Source: Solibacillus sp. FSL R5-0449
GTDB lineage: Bacteria; Bacillota; Bacilli; Bacillales_A; Planococcaceae
NCBI RefSeq assembly: GCF_037975215.1
Contig: NZ_CP150239.1
Span: 3,014,001-3,078,000, forward strand
Direction of reading: 5' to 3'
DNA: 64,000 bases
Under the pieces are notes generated by a model that was not told the origin of the DNA, searched no databases, and saw only the letters and a program-made list of their open reading frames with translations. Below, in pieces: positions 16,305 through 26,037 of this stretch (the stretch's first letter is position 1; every line of letters begins with the position of its first letter). Position numbers and translations under genes: made by a program.

Positions 16305-18209
16305 ATGAATAATTCTAATCGAGAAAACTTATCATTAAATGAGAAAATCTTAGAACATAAAGAATTAATTGCTGCATTAGTATCAGGTTTTATCATTTTG
16401 CTCGCGTGGCGAATGGAATCTACAGAACAGACGACAGCTGCCGTAATAGCCTATTTAACAGCATTTTTTATCGGTGGCTATGCAAAAGCAAAAGAAGGTA
16501 TTGAAGATACAATTGAAGATAAGTCTTTAAATGTCGAAATTTTAATGATTATCGCTGCCATTGGTTCAGCCATTATCGGTTACTGGATGGAAGGTGCCGT
16601 ATTAATCTTTATTTTTGCCTTAAGTGGTGCACTTGAAACATATGCAATGAATAAAAATAATCGTGAAATTTCTTCATTAATGGAGTTACAGCCAGAAGAA
16701 GCATGGCTTGTACGAGGCGGATTTGAACCGATTAAAGTTTCTGTAAAAGACCTAAAGGTGAACGACCATATTCTAGTAAAGCCCGGCGAACGTATTCCGG
16801 CAGATGGCGAAATTTTCAAAGGTGTCTCAACGGTCGATGAGGCAGCGATTACCGGTGAATCAATGCCGATCACAAAAAATGTAGGGAATGAAGTTTTTGC
16901 AGGGACAGTAAATTTAAACAGTGTATTAACTGTAAAAGTAACGAAACCTAGCACCGAAACGGTATTCCAAAAAATCATTACACTTGTTCAATCTGCACAT
17001 AGTGAAAAATCACCTTCACAACAGTTTATTGAACGTTTTGAAAGTGTTTATGTAAAGGCGGTATTATTGGCCGTAGCACTGATGATGTTTTTACCGCACT
17101 ATTTACTAGGCTGGGACTGGACGACAACTCTATACCGCGCGATGGTGCTGCTAGTTGTTGCATCTCCTTGTGCGTTAGTTGCTTCTATTATGCCCGCTAC
17201 CCTTTCAGCAATTTCTAATGGGGCAAGAAACGGGATTCTTGTTAAAGGCGGTGTGCATTTAGAACATTTAAGTGCTATCCGTGTATTAGCTGTCGATAAG
17301 ACCGGTACATTAACACAAGGAACACCTGTTGTGACAGATTTTATCGTACGTGATGAGTTAGACACACAACAGACGTTGGCTTTAATTGCAGGCATCGAGG
17401 GACAATCAAACCACCCCCTTGCACAGGCAATCAACGCATTTGCCAAAAAGCAGAATGTTATCCCACCGCACAATATTACTATTGAAGATATTCCGGGTTA
17501 CGGGATGAAAGCGCAGTTTAATGAACAGTCCTATATAATCGGGAAACCTGATTTCGTAGGAGCCGGTTTGGCAAATCAATTTGCGGATGGAGCACTCGAA
17601 CAATTAGCGAATGAAGGTAAAACAGTTGTCTTCCTGAAAGATCATCAGGGCATCGCAGCACTGATCGCCCTAAAAGATGTCGTTCGGGACGAGGCGAAAA
17701 AAGCGGTAGCCGCACTGCAAGAACTTGGAATTAATGTCGCGATGCTGACTGGGGACAATGAAACAACCGCAAAAGCGATCGCAAAAGAAGCAGGCGTTTC
17801 CACTTATGTAGCGGAGTGCTTGCCGGAAACGAAAGTCGAGCATATTAAACAATATCAAAAAACTTCCGGCCATGTCGGAATGGTTGGCGATGGTATTAAT
17901 GATGCCCCTGCTCTGGCAACTGCCTCCATCGGTATAGCAATGGGCGGCGGTACAGATGTGGCACTCGAAACAGCGGATGTCATTTTAATGAAAAATGACT
18001 TATCTAAAATTGCCCATGCGGTTAAGCTTTCTCGAAAAATGCAGCGTATCGTAAAACAAAACATTATTTTTTCATTAACAGTAATTGCACTGCTGATCAT
18101 TTCGAACTTTTTCCAAGCGATCAGCCTTCCGATAGGCGTTATCGGCCATGAAGGCAGTACGATTTTAGTTATTTTAAATGGATTACGTATGCTGAGTAAA
18201 AATGTTTAA
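16305..18209 (+). CDS. pfeT: Heavy-metal P-type ATPase, PfeT/ZosA-like ferrous iron efflux pump
   Basis: This 634-aa P1B-type ATPase lacks an N-terminal metal-binding CxxC domain and carries the intramembrane SPC motif (VVASPCALVAS), the actuator TGES (AAITGESMPI), the phosphorylation site DKTGTLTQ, the nucleotide-site HPLA (SNHPLAQAI) and the hinge MVGDGINDAPAL. The SPC motif without CPC and the length match PfeT (YkvW, formerly ZosA) of B. subtilis, which exports Fe(II) and is PerR-repressed. The promoter here carries PerR- and Fur-like boxes, supporting an iron/peroxide role. Other divalent metals such as zinc or cobalt remain possible from sequence alone. Confidence 0.88.
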   Translation: MNNSNRENLSLNEKILEHKELIAALVSGFIILLAWRMESTEQTTAAVIAYLTAFFIGGYAKAKEGIEDTIEDKSLNVEILMIIAAIGSAIIGYWMEGAVLIFIFALSGALETYAMNKNNREISSLMELQPEEAWLVRGGFEPIKVSVKDLKVNDHILVKPGERIPADGEIFKGVSTVDEAAITGESMPITKNVGNEVFAGTVNLNSVLTVKVTKPSTETVFQKIITLVQSAHSEKSPSQQFIERFESVYVKAVLLAVALMMFLPHYLLGWDWTTTLYRAMVLLVVASPCALVASIMPATLSAISNGARNGILVKGGVHLEHLSAIRVLAVDKTGTLTQGTPVVTDFIVRDELDTQQTLALIAGIEGQSNHPLAQAINAFAKKQNVIPPHNITIEDIPGYGMKAQFNEQSYIIGKPDFVGAGLANQFADGALEQLANEGKTVVFLKDHQGIAALIALKDVVRDEAKKAVAALQELGINVAMLTGDNETTAKAIAKEAGVSTYVAECLPETKVEHIKQYQKTSGHVGMVGDGINDAPALATASIGIAMGGGTDVALETADVILMKNDLSKIAHAVKLSRKMQRIVKQNIIFSLTVIALLIISNFFQAISLPIGVIGHEGSTILVILNGLRMLSKNV

Positions 18210-18218
18210 TCCAACATT

Positions 18219-18253
18219 AAAAGGTGCATCCCATTCACAGGATGCACCTTTTT
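18219..18253. terminator. Terminator between pfeT and gntP
   Basis: Arms AAAAGGTGCATCC/GGATGCACCTTTT with T-run; convergent genes on both sides. Confidence 0.9.
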
Positions 18254-18263
18254 GCTTTTTCTA

Positions 18264-19610
18264 TTAAACCAATACAAACCATAAAGCCATTGTTACAATA
18301 ATTGTCGTCAATCCCATCAGCAATGTTGCCATCGTTTGTGCTTTATAGGCATCCGTTACTTTCATTCCGCTGTATTGTGTAATGACCCAGAAGAAACTGT
18401 CGTTTACATGGCTTACTGTCATTGCTCCTGCACCGATCGCCATGACAACTAAAGCTAGCGGTACTGCCCCTTCGATTCCTAAAGTCGGTAGCATCGGTGC
18501 AATTAAAGAAGATGTAATAACAATTGCTGCTGTTGAAGAACCTTGCGCTGTCTTTAACGCTGCGGCAATTAAAAACGGAATTAATAAAAATAATGCACCT
18601 GTTGCCAATGCACCTAAATCCATTTCCTGCAATTTATCACCGACACCTGTATTTTTTATAACCGTACCAAATGCCCCACCGGCACCTGTTATTAATAAAA
18701 TTGGTGCTGCTTCTTTTAATGCTTCACCAATCCAGTTTGATAATGTTTCTTCACTCAGTTCAGGCAATAGTAAAAATGCAGCAAATACCCCTAGTATAAG
18801 TGCTACTGTAGGTGAACCGAGGAATCTGAAGAACATATTAACCCCTGCTTCCGGATCGCCAACTAATGCAGCAATTGAACCAGCACCGATCAACACAATC
18901 GGTAACACAATCGGTAAGAATGATTTAAATGTAGAAGGCATTTTACCAAACGATTTTATAATATCCTCATAATCTAATGCCGGTTCATCATCTGCATCAA
19001 CCCGGATTTTTGAGGCTACTTTCGTTGCCCAAATATAACCTACAATTGTTGCTGGTATGGCAACGATTAATCCCATTAAAATAATTGTCCCTAAATAATC
19101 TGTCGCACCAATATTACCTGCAGCCGCAATCGGGCCTGGTGTAGGCGGTACAAGCACGTGTGTTGCATATAAACCAGTAGCTAAAGCAACTGCCATTGAA
19201 GCAATTGTTACGCCCGCACGTTTAGCGAGTGCTTTCTTTAAGCTCGTTAAAATAATATAACCCGAATCGCAAAATACCGGGATAGATACAATATAGCCAA
19301 TGATCGACATCGCTAATTGCGGACGTTTCGGTCCGATCACCCTTAATACGACTTCGGCCATACGAAATGCAGCACCGGATCGTTCTAATATAACTCCGAT
19401 AATCGTACCTGCTACGATAACGATACCGATACTCGTCATCAAGCCTCCAAAACCTGTGTTAATACTCTCTACAACTGTCAATAAAGGCATACCTGCTGCA
19501 ATACCGACAAAGAATGAACTAATTAATAATGCAAGAAAAGGATGCAGCTTTAGTTTTGCGGTTGCAAAGACAATGAACAACACACCAATCAGAATAATTA
19601 GAAACAACAT
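18264..19610 (-). CDS. GntP family permease, probable glycerate/gluconate:H+ symporter
   Basis: This 448-aa polytopic membrane protein of the GntP family contains typical segments (VPPTPGPIAAAGNIGATDYLG, LLITGAGGAFGTVIKNTGVG, TAQGSSTAAIVITSSL, MTVSHVNDSFFWVITQYSGM). The family imports gluconate and related sugar acids by proton symport. It is 15 bases downstream of the glycerate kinase gene and in the same operon, which suggests D-glycerate as substrate; that is inference. The start ATG follows GGAGTGGGGA. Confidence 0.9.
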   Translation of the reverse strand: MLFLIILIGVLFIVFATAKLKLHPFLALLISSFFVGIAAGMPLLTVVESINTGFGGLMTSIGIVIVAGTIIGVILERSGAAFRMAEVVLRVIGPKRPQLAMSIIGYIVSIPVFCDSGYIILTSLKKALAKRAGVTIASMAVALATGLYATHVLVPPTPGPIAAAGNIGATDYLGTIILMGLIVAIPATIVGYIWATKVASKIRVDADDEPALDYEDIIKSFGKMPSTFKSFLPIVLPIVLIGAGSIAALVGDPEAGVNMFFRFLGSPTVALILGVFAAFLLLPELSEETLSNWIGEALKEAAPILLITGAGGAFGTVIKNTGVGDKLQEMDLGALATGALFLLIPFLIAAALKTAQGSSTAAIVITSSLIAPMLPTLGIEGAVPLALVVMAIGAGAMTVSHVNDSFFWVITQYSGMKVTDAYKAQTMATLLMGLTTIIVTMALWFVLV

Positions 19611-19625
19611 TTCTTCCCCACTCCT

Positions 19626-20744
19626 TTATAGTAATCTTTTTATTAAATCCATAACTTTTTGATTCAAATAGAAGCTTGGATTATTCAATGATTGCTCCAC
19701 TGAAATTTCTTCACTCACAATGCTTTCAACCTGATGAAAATAGGTTTTTAGTATATGGGAATTTTCCACCATTCCTGAAAGCAAAATAGTAGGCACACCT
19801 TGTTCTTGAGCCAGCTTAGCAACCCCTATTGGAGCTTTTCCGGAAAGTGTCTGTTCATCCGATTTCCCTTCACCTGTTATGACGTAATCCGCATATTCCA
19901 GATGATTTGAAAACTGCACTGCTTCCAGCACAATATCTACTCCAGGCTTAAATTGGTGCGGAAAAAATGCCATAAACGCTGATCCAATTCCTCCCGCCGC
20001 ACCAGCTCCTGCACAATGCCGAACTGTTACGTTTTGCTGTGACTCGATTATCGTAATATAATGTTTTAGATTTTGATCAAATATATTAATATCACTCGGT
20101 TTTACTCCTTTTTGTGGTCCGAATACAGAAGTAGCCCCATTTGAACCGATTAACGGATTATCTACATCACAGGCAATCATGAATGTACTTTCAGAAATTC
20201 TTGTATCGAAACTAGACAGATCAATTTTCTCGAGTTCCTTAAATTGAAAAACATCGTTTAAAATTTCCTTACCATCTTTCCCAATGAACTTCATACCAAG
20301 TGCCCTTAGCATTCCTTGGCCACCATCATTTGTAGCGCTACCCCCGATGCCAATTATGAAGTGACGATATCCTGATTCCATTGCATGCTGTATAAGTTGA
20401 CCCGTTCCATAGGTTGTCGCAAAACGGGGATTTTTTTCTTTTTCATCGATAAGCGTTAAGCCTGAAGCTTGAGCCATTTCTATTACACAAGTTATTCCGT
20501 CACCGAGTACTCCATATTTAGCTTCAATCAGTTTCCCTAAAGGATTTTGAACAGTTGCTGTCAAATACTTACCTTTTGTCGCTTTGACTAATGCATCAAG
20601 TGTTCCTTCACCGCCATCCGCAATCGGTAAACATATCGTTTCAATGTTACTGTCCACCCTTTTAATCGCTTCCTTAATAACTGTTGTAACTTCTCCTGAA
20701 GTCAATGTTCCTTTAAAGGAATCCGGGCTTATAATAATCTTCAT
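19626..20744 (-). CDS. Glycerate kinase (GarK/GlxK type)
   Basis: It phosphorylates D-glycerate with ATP to phosphoglycerate (2-phosphoglycerate in characterised type-1 bacterial enzymes). The 372-aa sequence carries the family landmarks: ISPDSFKGTLTSGEV, LPIADGGEGTLDALV, IGIGGSATNDGGQGMLRALG, CDVDNPLIGSNGATSVFGPQKG and TGEGKSDEQTLSGKAPIGVA. ATG follows AAAGGAGGAATC. First gene of the kinase-permease operon, divergent from a CdaR-type regulator; a cre-like site in the gap suggests carbon catabolite repression by CcpA. Confidence 0.95.
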   Translation of the reverse strand: MKIIISPDSFKGTLTSGEVTTVIKEAIKRVDSNIETICLPIADGGEGTLDALVKATKGKYLTATVQNPLGKLIEAKYGVLGDGITCVIEMAQASGLTLIDEKEKNPRFATTYGTGQLIQHAMESGYRHFIIGIGGSATNDGGQGMLRALGMKFIGKDGKEILNDVFQFKELEKIDLSSFDTRISESTFMIACDVDNPLIGSNGATSVFGPQKGVKPSDINIFDQNLKHYITIIESQQNVTVRHCAGAGAAGGIGSAFMAFFPHQFKPGVDIVLEAVQFSNHLEYADYVITGEGKSDEQTLSGKAPIGVAKLAQEQGVPTILLSGMVENSHILKTYFHQVESIVSEEISVEQSLNNPSFYLNQKVMDLIKRLL

Positions 20745-20764
20745 ATGATTCCTCCTTTACATGA

Positions 20765-20778
20765 ATAAAGCGCTTACA
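20765..20778 (-). promoter_or_regulatory. cre-like (CcpA) site between glycerate kinase and the regulator
   Basis: On the minus strand TGTAAGCGCTTTAT matches the cre consensus TGWAANCGNTNWCA at 12 of 14 positions, with the palindromic core AAGCGCTT. It lies 21 bases upstream of the kinase start. Confidence 0.6.
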
Positions 20779-20870
20779 AAGATTATAGTGATAAAATTCT
20801 GAATTTACTTTATACTTATTGTATAATTTTTTTTATAAATATTACTTTATTTTTGTACGAGGTGTATAAA

Positions 20871-21953
20871 TTGTTAACGTTAAGGCTGGCAAACGAAATT
20901 GTAGAGCAAACAATGCTTCGATTAAAGCGTAATGTAAATGTGATGAACATTGACGGTATTATATTGGCTTCCGGTGATAAGGAACGGGTGGAAAAGTTTC
21001 ACGAAGGTGCAAAGTATGTAGCGGAAACGAAGAAAACACTCATAATTTCAGATGACAATCTACATGAATTCCCCCAAACAAAACATGGGATTAATTTGCC
21101 GATCTTCTTTCAGGAGGAAATCGTTTGTATTATTGGAATTACCGGTGTGGTCGATGAGGAGCTGCTAAATATTTCTTCACTAGTTCAGCTAACAGCAGAA
21201 GTTTTAGTTCATCAGGCGCTTATCGAATCTAAAAGCGAGTGGCAGCGGAAAATGAGTGTACATATTTTTGAAGAACTGACTAGCGGTACATCCATTAATC
21301 GTGTTATAAAAGAACGGATAAAAAAACTGGCTATTCCTTTTATTGCTCCATATTGCATCATATTATTGAAGGCCGAGCAAAAGACTGGTTCCCACCGGAC
21401 ACTTATTCAATATATCGAGGATTTCTTTTATAACAAACCCGTCATATTTGGACATTTTCAGTTGGACGAATATTTTATATTAACGACTGAAATGGATCAG
21501 CCTACTCTCGTTAAATTAGTAGAAGCTTTTAATACATATATTAAAAGCAAATTCAGTATAAAAATTGCTGTCGGTGAACAAGCAGATACTCTCGAACGTT
21601 TACCGCATTCCTATAGAACAGCACAACTCGCTTTAAGACATCACAATACCGGATCGAAAGTAATTTACCATAAGGAAGTTGAAGTTTTCACGCTGTTTAA
21701 TCCGGAAGCTGCCCAGCACTACAGTATAAAAACATTAAATGGGCTGGATGATAAATTATTAATTACTTTGCAAAGTTTTTTTAATAATAATAAATCCTTT
21801 TCAGCAACTGCCGATGAACTGCAAATACACCGACATACATTAACTTACCGGCTATCTCAAATTAGAGAGTACACGAATTTGAATCCTACGGAGTTTCACG
21901 ATGCACTAAAACTTCAAATCGCCCTATGGCACCGTGAAGGACTAAATCAATAA
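20871..21953 (+). CDS. CdaR-type sugar-diacid transcriptional regulator
   Basis: The N-terminal half (to about residue 135) is a sugar-diacid recognition domain (NEIVEQTMLRLKRNVNVMN, ASGDKERVEKFHEGA, INLPIFFQEEIVCIIGITG); the C terminus is a PucR-type helix-turn-helix (FSATADELQIHRHTLTYRLSQI). Such proteins activate glycerate, glucarate or galactarate genes, and this one is divergent from the glycerate kinase operon. TTG 20871 is preferred because it lies six bases after GAGGTG; the TTG at 20853 precedes that site. Length is 360 aa. Confidence 0.9.
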   Translation: MLTLRLANEIVEQTMLRLKRNVNVMNIDGIILASGDKERVEKFHEGAKYVAETKKTLIISDDNLHEFPQTKHGINLPIFFQEEIVCIIGITGVVDEELLNISSLVQLTAEVLVHQALIESKSEWQRKMSVHIFEELTSGTSINRVIKERIKKLAIPFIAPYCIILLKAEQKTGSHRTLIQYIEDFFYNKPVIFGHFQLDEYFILTTEMDQPTLVKLVEAFNTYIKSKFSIKIAVGEQADTLERLPHSYRTAQLALRHHNTGSKVIYHKEVEVFTLFNPEAAQHYSIKTLNGLDDKLLITLQSFFNNNKSFSATADELQIHRHTLTYRLSQIREYTNLNPTEFHDALKLQIALWHREGLNQ

Positions 21954-21966
21954 AAAGTTTGGACAT

Positions 21967-22004
21967 AAAAAAAGCTATTTTCCTCTAAAGAAAAATAGCT
22001 TTTT
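21967..22004. terminator. Terminator between the CdaR-type regulator and yihY
   Basis: Arms AAAAAGCTATTTT/AAAATAGCTTTTT; A/T runs on both sides allow use by both convergent genes. Confidence 0.85.
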
Positions 22005-22055
22005 GCTGAGCGTTAAAATTGATTTCCATCAAGGGAAGCTTTCCACGGGTACACC

Positions 22056-22991
22056 TTAAAAAACAGGTGATTTAGCTTGCTTTTTGCTTTCCTTTGCAAG
22101 CTGTCTTTTTTGGAATGATGCGTTTAGTAATCCGCCAAGGATGAGAATCATTCCTGTGAAATAGAGCCAAAGCATTAATATAATGACCCCGCCGATACTT
22201 CCGTATGTTGAGCTGTAATTTCCGAAATTGTTAATATAGAATGAGAATCCGTAAGTTAATACAAGCCAGCCCAATGTCGCAAATACAGCTCCTGGAATAA
22301 CACTAAACATCGTTAATCGCGGGTCGGTATTCGGAACAATCCAATACATGATTGAGATTACGATGAAAATAAGTGTTGGCGGCATAATCCAGCGCACAAA
22401 GGTCCAAATGGTTGTGAATGATTCCTCTACACCAAAATAGCCGAAAACGATATTACCGATTTGCTGACCAAACACCGGGAATAACAGGGCGATTAAAATA
22501 ACTGCCACTAATGCAACTGTAAAAACAAGTGACCATAAACGGTTTAAAAACCCTGCTCTGCCTTCAACATCGTACGCACGGTTTAATGCTTTCATCAGTG
22601 CATCAACACCTCTTGAGGCAGACCAGAGCGTACCAATAATACCGATTGAAAGCAGTCCGCCGTTTTGATTATTTAAAACATCAGCTAGCGTAGTTTCAAT
22701 CAGTCCATATACTTCGTCAGGCATTACATCACTTAAAAAGTCGAATATTTGCCCTTGTTCCAAATTTAAATACGGTAAAAGCGTTACCATAAAAATAAGC
22801 ATCGGGAAAAATGATAACAGGAAAAAATAGGCCAGCTGTGCCCCCATGCCTGACATGTCCACATTCTTAATTCGATAAATTAAATCCTGGATGAACCCTT
22901 TTGTCGTCAATACATTTATTTGGCTGCGCTCGGGCGAAACATATGATTTAACTAGTGAGATCTTTTCTTTTAGTTCTTCTTTTTCTTCCAT
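22056..22991 (-). CDS. YihY/BrkB family inner-membrane protein
   Basis: This 311-aa membrane protein has six predicted helices from about residue 45 and family motifs (GAQLAYFFLLSFFPMLIFMVTLLPYL split over helix 1, LWSASRGVDALMKALNRAYDVE, NFGNYSSTYGSIGGVIILMLWLY region). The family was once called RNase BN but is a membrane protein of unclear function (possible transporter/flippase). A charged N-terminal extension of about 30 residues precedes helix 1. It is 54 bases downstream of the YtxH-like gene and probably co-transcribed. Confidence 0.88.
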   Translation of the reverse strand: MEEKEELKEKISLVKSYVSPERSQINVLTTKGFIQDLIYRIKNVDMSGMGAQLAYFFLLSFFPMLIFMVTLLPYLNLEQGQIFDFLSDVMPDEVYGLIETTLADVLNNQNGGLLSIGIIGTLWSASRGVDALMKALNRAYDVEGRAGFLNRLWSLVFTVALVAVILIALLFPVFGQQIGNIVFGYFGVEESFTTIWTFVRWIMPPTLIFIVISIMYWIVPNTDPRLTMFSVIPGAVFATLGWLVLTYGFSFYINNFGNYSSTYGSIGGVIILMLWLYFTGMILILGGLLNASFQKRQLAKESKKQAKSPVF

Positions 22992-23045
22992 GCTGCCACC
23001 ACCTGTTCACATTATGTTGATTCAGTGGATATCATGGACATCCGG

Positions 23046-23375
23046 TTACCCGATTTGATCATCCTTTTTCGAGAAAGCCTGAATCGTTTCAGAAACCATA
23101 CTTTGAATTGTAGCTGGTAACTCTTTAATATCATTTTGATTTTGCATAATTGTTTGGACACCATTATTTACTGTTCCATACAATGATTGCGCTTGTTCCA
23201 TTTTTGTTTCTACCAATGCCATTAATTCATCGCGGTTTTCGGAATAATACGCTACTGTATCCTTCGCTTTTTTGGCTGTTTCAACAGTATGCTCTCTAGT
23301 TTGTTTATCCAACATACTAATTGCTGCTCCAGTTACAGCTCCAATCGCTATAAAAGGTAATAGTTTACTTTTCAT
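23046..23375 (-). CDS. YtxH-like membrane-anchored protein
   Basis: This 109-aa protein has one short N-terminal hydrophobic segment with Gly/Ala (LLPFIAIGAVTGAAISML) followed by DKQTREH and a long charged helix (residues 25-105), the layout of YtxH general-stress-type proteins. The role is unknown. ATG follows AGGAGGAG. It probably heads a two-gene operon with yihY. Assignment to the YtxH family is by layout, not strong sequence identity. Confidence 0.68.
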   Translation of the reverse strand: MKSKLLPFIAIGAVTGAAISMLDKQTREHTVETAKKAKDTVAYYSENRDELMALVETKMEQAQSLYGTVNNGVQTIMQNQNDIKELPATIQSMVSETIQAFSKKDDQIG

Positions 23376-23559
23376 TAATTTTTCTCCTCCTATATATGCT
23401 TTCGTATTCCCCTAATAATTTTTCATAAAACTTCTCTATTTGTATTTTAACGAATGTTCGATATTATTAAAAGTATTCAGTAAACTTTAACCTGTTGACA
23501 ATATGATGGTTGCATGAAATGATATTTTTGTAAACATTGAAAGGTAGGGCACACAAATT

Positions 23560-23781
23560 ATGGACTTATCAAATCCGTCGCAGCAAAATGTCGTCTATAT
23601 GATTGAGCAGATTAAAGAAAAACTTCGTATGGTAAATGTTGATGCTATGCAGTCTTCTTCATTTGATGAAGAAAAATACGAAGATCTACAATATTTATAT
23701 GAAATGGTTATGAAACGCGATTCATTCAGCCCAAGTGAAATGAATGCCATCGTAGCAGAACTAGGCGCCCTTCGTAAATAA
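23560..23781 (+). CDS. DUF1128 family protein (YfkK-like)
   Basis: This 73-aa acidic, helical cytosolic protein has the DUF1128 pattern ([41 protein letters not shown]), like YfkK of B. subtilis. The function is unknown. A TTGACA box lies upstream near 23495; the gene ends in a strong terminator convergent with psuG. Confidence 0.85.
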   Translation: MDLSNPSQQNVVYMIEQIKEKLRMVNVDAMQSSSFDEEKYEDLQYLYEMVMKRDSFSPSEMNAIVAELGALRK

Positions 23782-23800
23782 CCTCAGCTGTATAATGTGA

Positions 23801-23840
23801 AAAAGAAGCTTATCGATTAATTCGACAAGCTTCTTTTTTT
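23801..23840. terminator. Terminator between the DUF1128 gene and psuG
   Basis: Arms AAAGAAGCTTATCGA/TCGACAAGCTTCTTT (few wobbles) with T-run on the plus strand and A-run before the stem for the minus strand. Confidence 0.88.
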
Positions 23841-23867
23841 CATTTCTTATTCCCCAGGAAATAATAA

Positions 23868-24776
23868 TTATTTATTTAATTCGACAGCAATTTTTGCGCC
23901 TACTCGGGCATTATGTTTTACAAGGGCAATATTTGCATCAAGTGATTTGCCTTCTGTCAGTTCTTTCACTTTACCTAGTAGGAATGGCGTTACATTTTTA
24001 CCAGCAATACCTTGTTCTTTTGCTTCATTTAATGCATTTTCAATAATTCCGTCGATTACACTTGATTCCATAGCATCTTCTACTGGAATTGGGTTAGCGA
24101 TCAATGCACCGCCACGTAGACCTAAATCCCATTTTGCGCGTAAAATTGCGGCAGTTTCTTCTGCAGAATCAACACGGATATTTACATCGAATTCACTTTC
24201 ACGTGCGTAGAATGCAGGCAATTTATCTGTTCCGTAACCGATTACCGGTACACCTTTTGTTTCAAGGTATTCCAATGTTAAGCCGATATCTAAAATTGAT
24301 TTTGCACCTGCACATACTACAGCAACATTTGTCATTGCCAGCTCTTCCAAGTCTGCAGAAATATCCATTGTTGTTTCAGCACCGCGGTGAACTCCACCAA
24401 TACCGCCTGTTACGAATAATTCAATGCCAGCAAGTTCAGCACAGATCATTGTTGCTGCTACAGTCGTTGCACCGATTTTTTTTGTTGCAAGTAAATAGCC
24501 GATATCACGACGGCTTGTTTTTGCTACACCTTGAGCATTACCGAACATTTCTAATTCTTCATCAGATAAACCGATTTTAATTTTTCCATCGATTAATGCG
24601 ATTGTTGCCGGCACTGCACCGCCATCACGAATGATTTGTTCCACTTCGCGAGCTGTTTGTACATTTTGTGGATACGGCATACCGTGTGAAATAATTGTTG
24701 ATTCCAATGCGACGATCGGTAAGCCTTTCTCTTTAGCTTCTAATACCTCTTGTGAATATGATAAATATTGTTCCAT
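23868..24776 (-). CDS. psuG: Pseudouridine-5'-phosphate glycosidase
   Basis: PsuG cleaves the C-C bond of pseudouridine 5'-phosphate to uracil and ribose 5-phosphate. Motifs include [68 protein letters not shown] and [10 protein letters not shown]. At 302 aa it has normal length. ATG 24776 follows GGAGGAATTTATA; its A is the last base of the psuK stop (TAATG), so the two genes are translationally coupled. The pair lets the cell salvage pseudouridine from RNA turnover; no dedicated transporter is next to it. Confidence 0.95.
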   Translation of the reverse strand: MEQYLSYSQEVLEAKEKGLPIVALESTIISHGMPYPQNVQTAREVEQIIRDGGAVPATIALIDGKIKIGLSDEELEMFGNAQGVAKTSRRDIGYLLATKKIGATTVAATMICAELAGIELFVTGGIGGVHRGAETTMDISADLEELAMTNVAVVCAGAKSILDIGLTLEYLETKGVPVIGYGTDKLPAFYARESEFDVNIRVDSAEETAAILRAKWDLGLRGGALIANPIPVEDAMESSVIDGIIENALNEAKEQGIAGKNVTPFLLGKVKELTEGKSLDANIALVKHNARVGAKIAVELNK

Positions 24777-25864
24777 TATAAATTCCTCCATTCAAGTAAG
24801 TTATCTTTTGTTAAATCTTCACGAACTGTTTTATCTGATTGTAAAGTTTTCGATGCATTTATCAACCCGAGCTGGATTGCCTCTTCAAGCACCTCATCGT
24901 TTAATACACCGTGTAAAAATGCACTGACAAATGCGTCCCCGGCACCGGTAACATCTACTATATTTCTCGTTGCAATGGCCTTGTAATGTACTACCTTGCC
25001 TTCATTACCTACCATAACTCCGTGCTCGCCTAAAGTGAGAACAACATGTTCCGCTCCTTTTTGCATCAACATATTAACAGCCTTGTCATAATGGCTGAAT
25101 GTATCCAGCTTCACATTTAAATAGCTTTCCCCTTCATCACGGTTGCAAATAAAGTAGCGTATACCGTTCAGATCTTGCGGCATATGCTTCATTTTAGGTG
25201 AAGAAACAGGGATAACCGCCAATGCGATATTACGCTCTATTGCAAATTTCCTAATATATTCTACTGTCTCCAGTGGACTGTTTAAATCAATGACAATACA
25301 GCTGGCATTTTGTAATATTGCTTCGTGCTTCTTTAAAATACTCGGCAACAGCTGATCATAAATCTCCATATTTGCCATTGATATTACAAGTTCGCCCGTA
25401 TTATCAAGTACTGCTGTATAGGAACCTGTATTATAATCGCTTAATTTCTCTACTAAATCCACATTCATCATACTTTTACAATTTTGTTCAATAAATGCAC
25501 TATCATGATCTTCACCCATTACAGTAATAAGGGAAACACGGTTGCCTAAACGTCCTAAGTTTTCTGCGATATTACGGGCTACACCGCCTACAGATTCTGT
25601 AACCGCAGCAGGATTGGAAGTCCCCAGCTGGACATTTTGCTCAATAGTGAATTTACGATCGATATTGGCACCACCAATTGCAATGATTTGATTTTTTTCC
25701 GGCAAAACATAGGCACGTCCTAAAATTTCTCCACGTTTTATGAGCGATGAAATCATGTTGGCAAGCGCCGGCCTGGACATACCAAGTTGTTCTGCCATTT
25801 CCTGTTGTGATAAGTAGGGATTTCTTTTTATTAATTGAAAAATTAATTTTTCCTTTTCATTCAA
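24776..25864 (-). CDS. psuK: Pseudouridine kinase, PfkB family with N-terminal winged-helix domain
   Basis: An N-terminal helix-turn-helix (residues 1-55; [24 protein letters not shown]) precedes a PfkB carbohydrate kinase domain with [24 protein letters not shown] and the catalytic [16 protein letters not shown]. This fused architecture is usual for YeiC/PsuK-like kinases in Firmicutes. It phosphorylates pseudouridine to feed PsuG. TTG 25864 is chosen because it lies six bases after GAGGTG; the GTG at 25873 is part of that site. Its HTH may autoregulate the operon, which is inference. Confidence 0.92.
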   Translation of the reverse strand: MNEKEKLIFQLIKRNPYLSQQEMAEQLGMSRPALANMISSLIKRGEILGRAYVLPEKNQIIAIGGANIDRKFTIEQNVQLGTSNPAAVTESVGGVARNIAENLGRLGNRVSLITVMGEDHDSAFIEQNCKSMMNVDLVEKLSDYNTGSYTAVLDNTGELVISMANMEIYDQLLPSILKKHEAILQNASCIVIDLNSPLETVEYIRKFAIERNIALAVIPVSSPKMKHMPQDLNGIRYFICNRDEGESYLNVKLDTFSHYDKAVNMLMQKGAEHVVLTLGEHGVMVGNEGKVVHYKAIATRNIVDVTGAGDAFVSAFLHGVLNDEVLEEAIQLGLINASKTLQSDKTVREDLTKDNLLEWRNL

Positions 25865-25992
25865 CTTTATCACCTCGAATCAAACATTTGTTTCTAATTA
25901 TAAACTTTTGTTCAAAAAATGTCAAATTAACATTAATTTTTCCTTCCAAGTAGTATGGAAGTACTTTCTTCTATTATGAGTTATGAATCAAC

Positions 25993-26033
25993 AAAAAAAG
26001 CTGTTCAGAAGGTTTACCCTTCCAAACAGCTTT
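25993..26033 (-). terminator. Terminator of motAB
   Basis: Arms AAAGCTGTTCAGAAGG and CCTTCCAAACAGCTTT, T7 on the minus strand, four bases after the motB stop. Confidence 0.85.
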
Positions 26034-26037
26034 CTCA

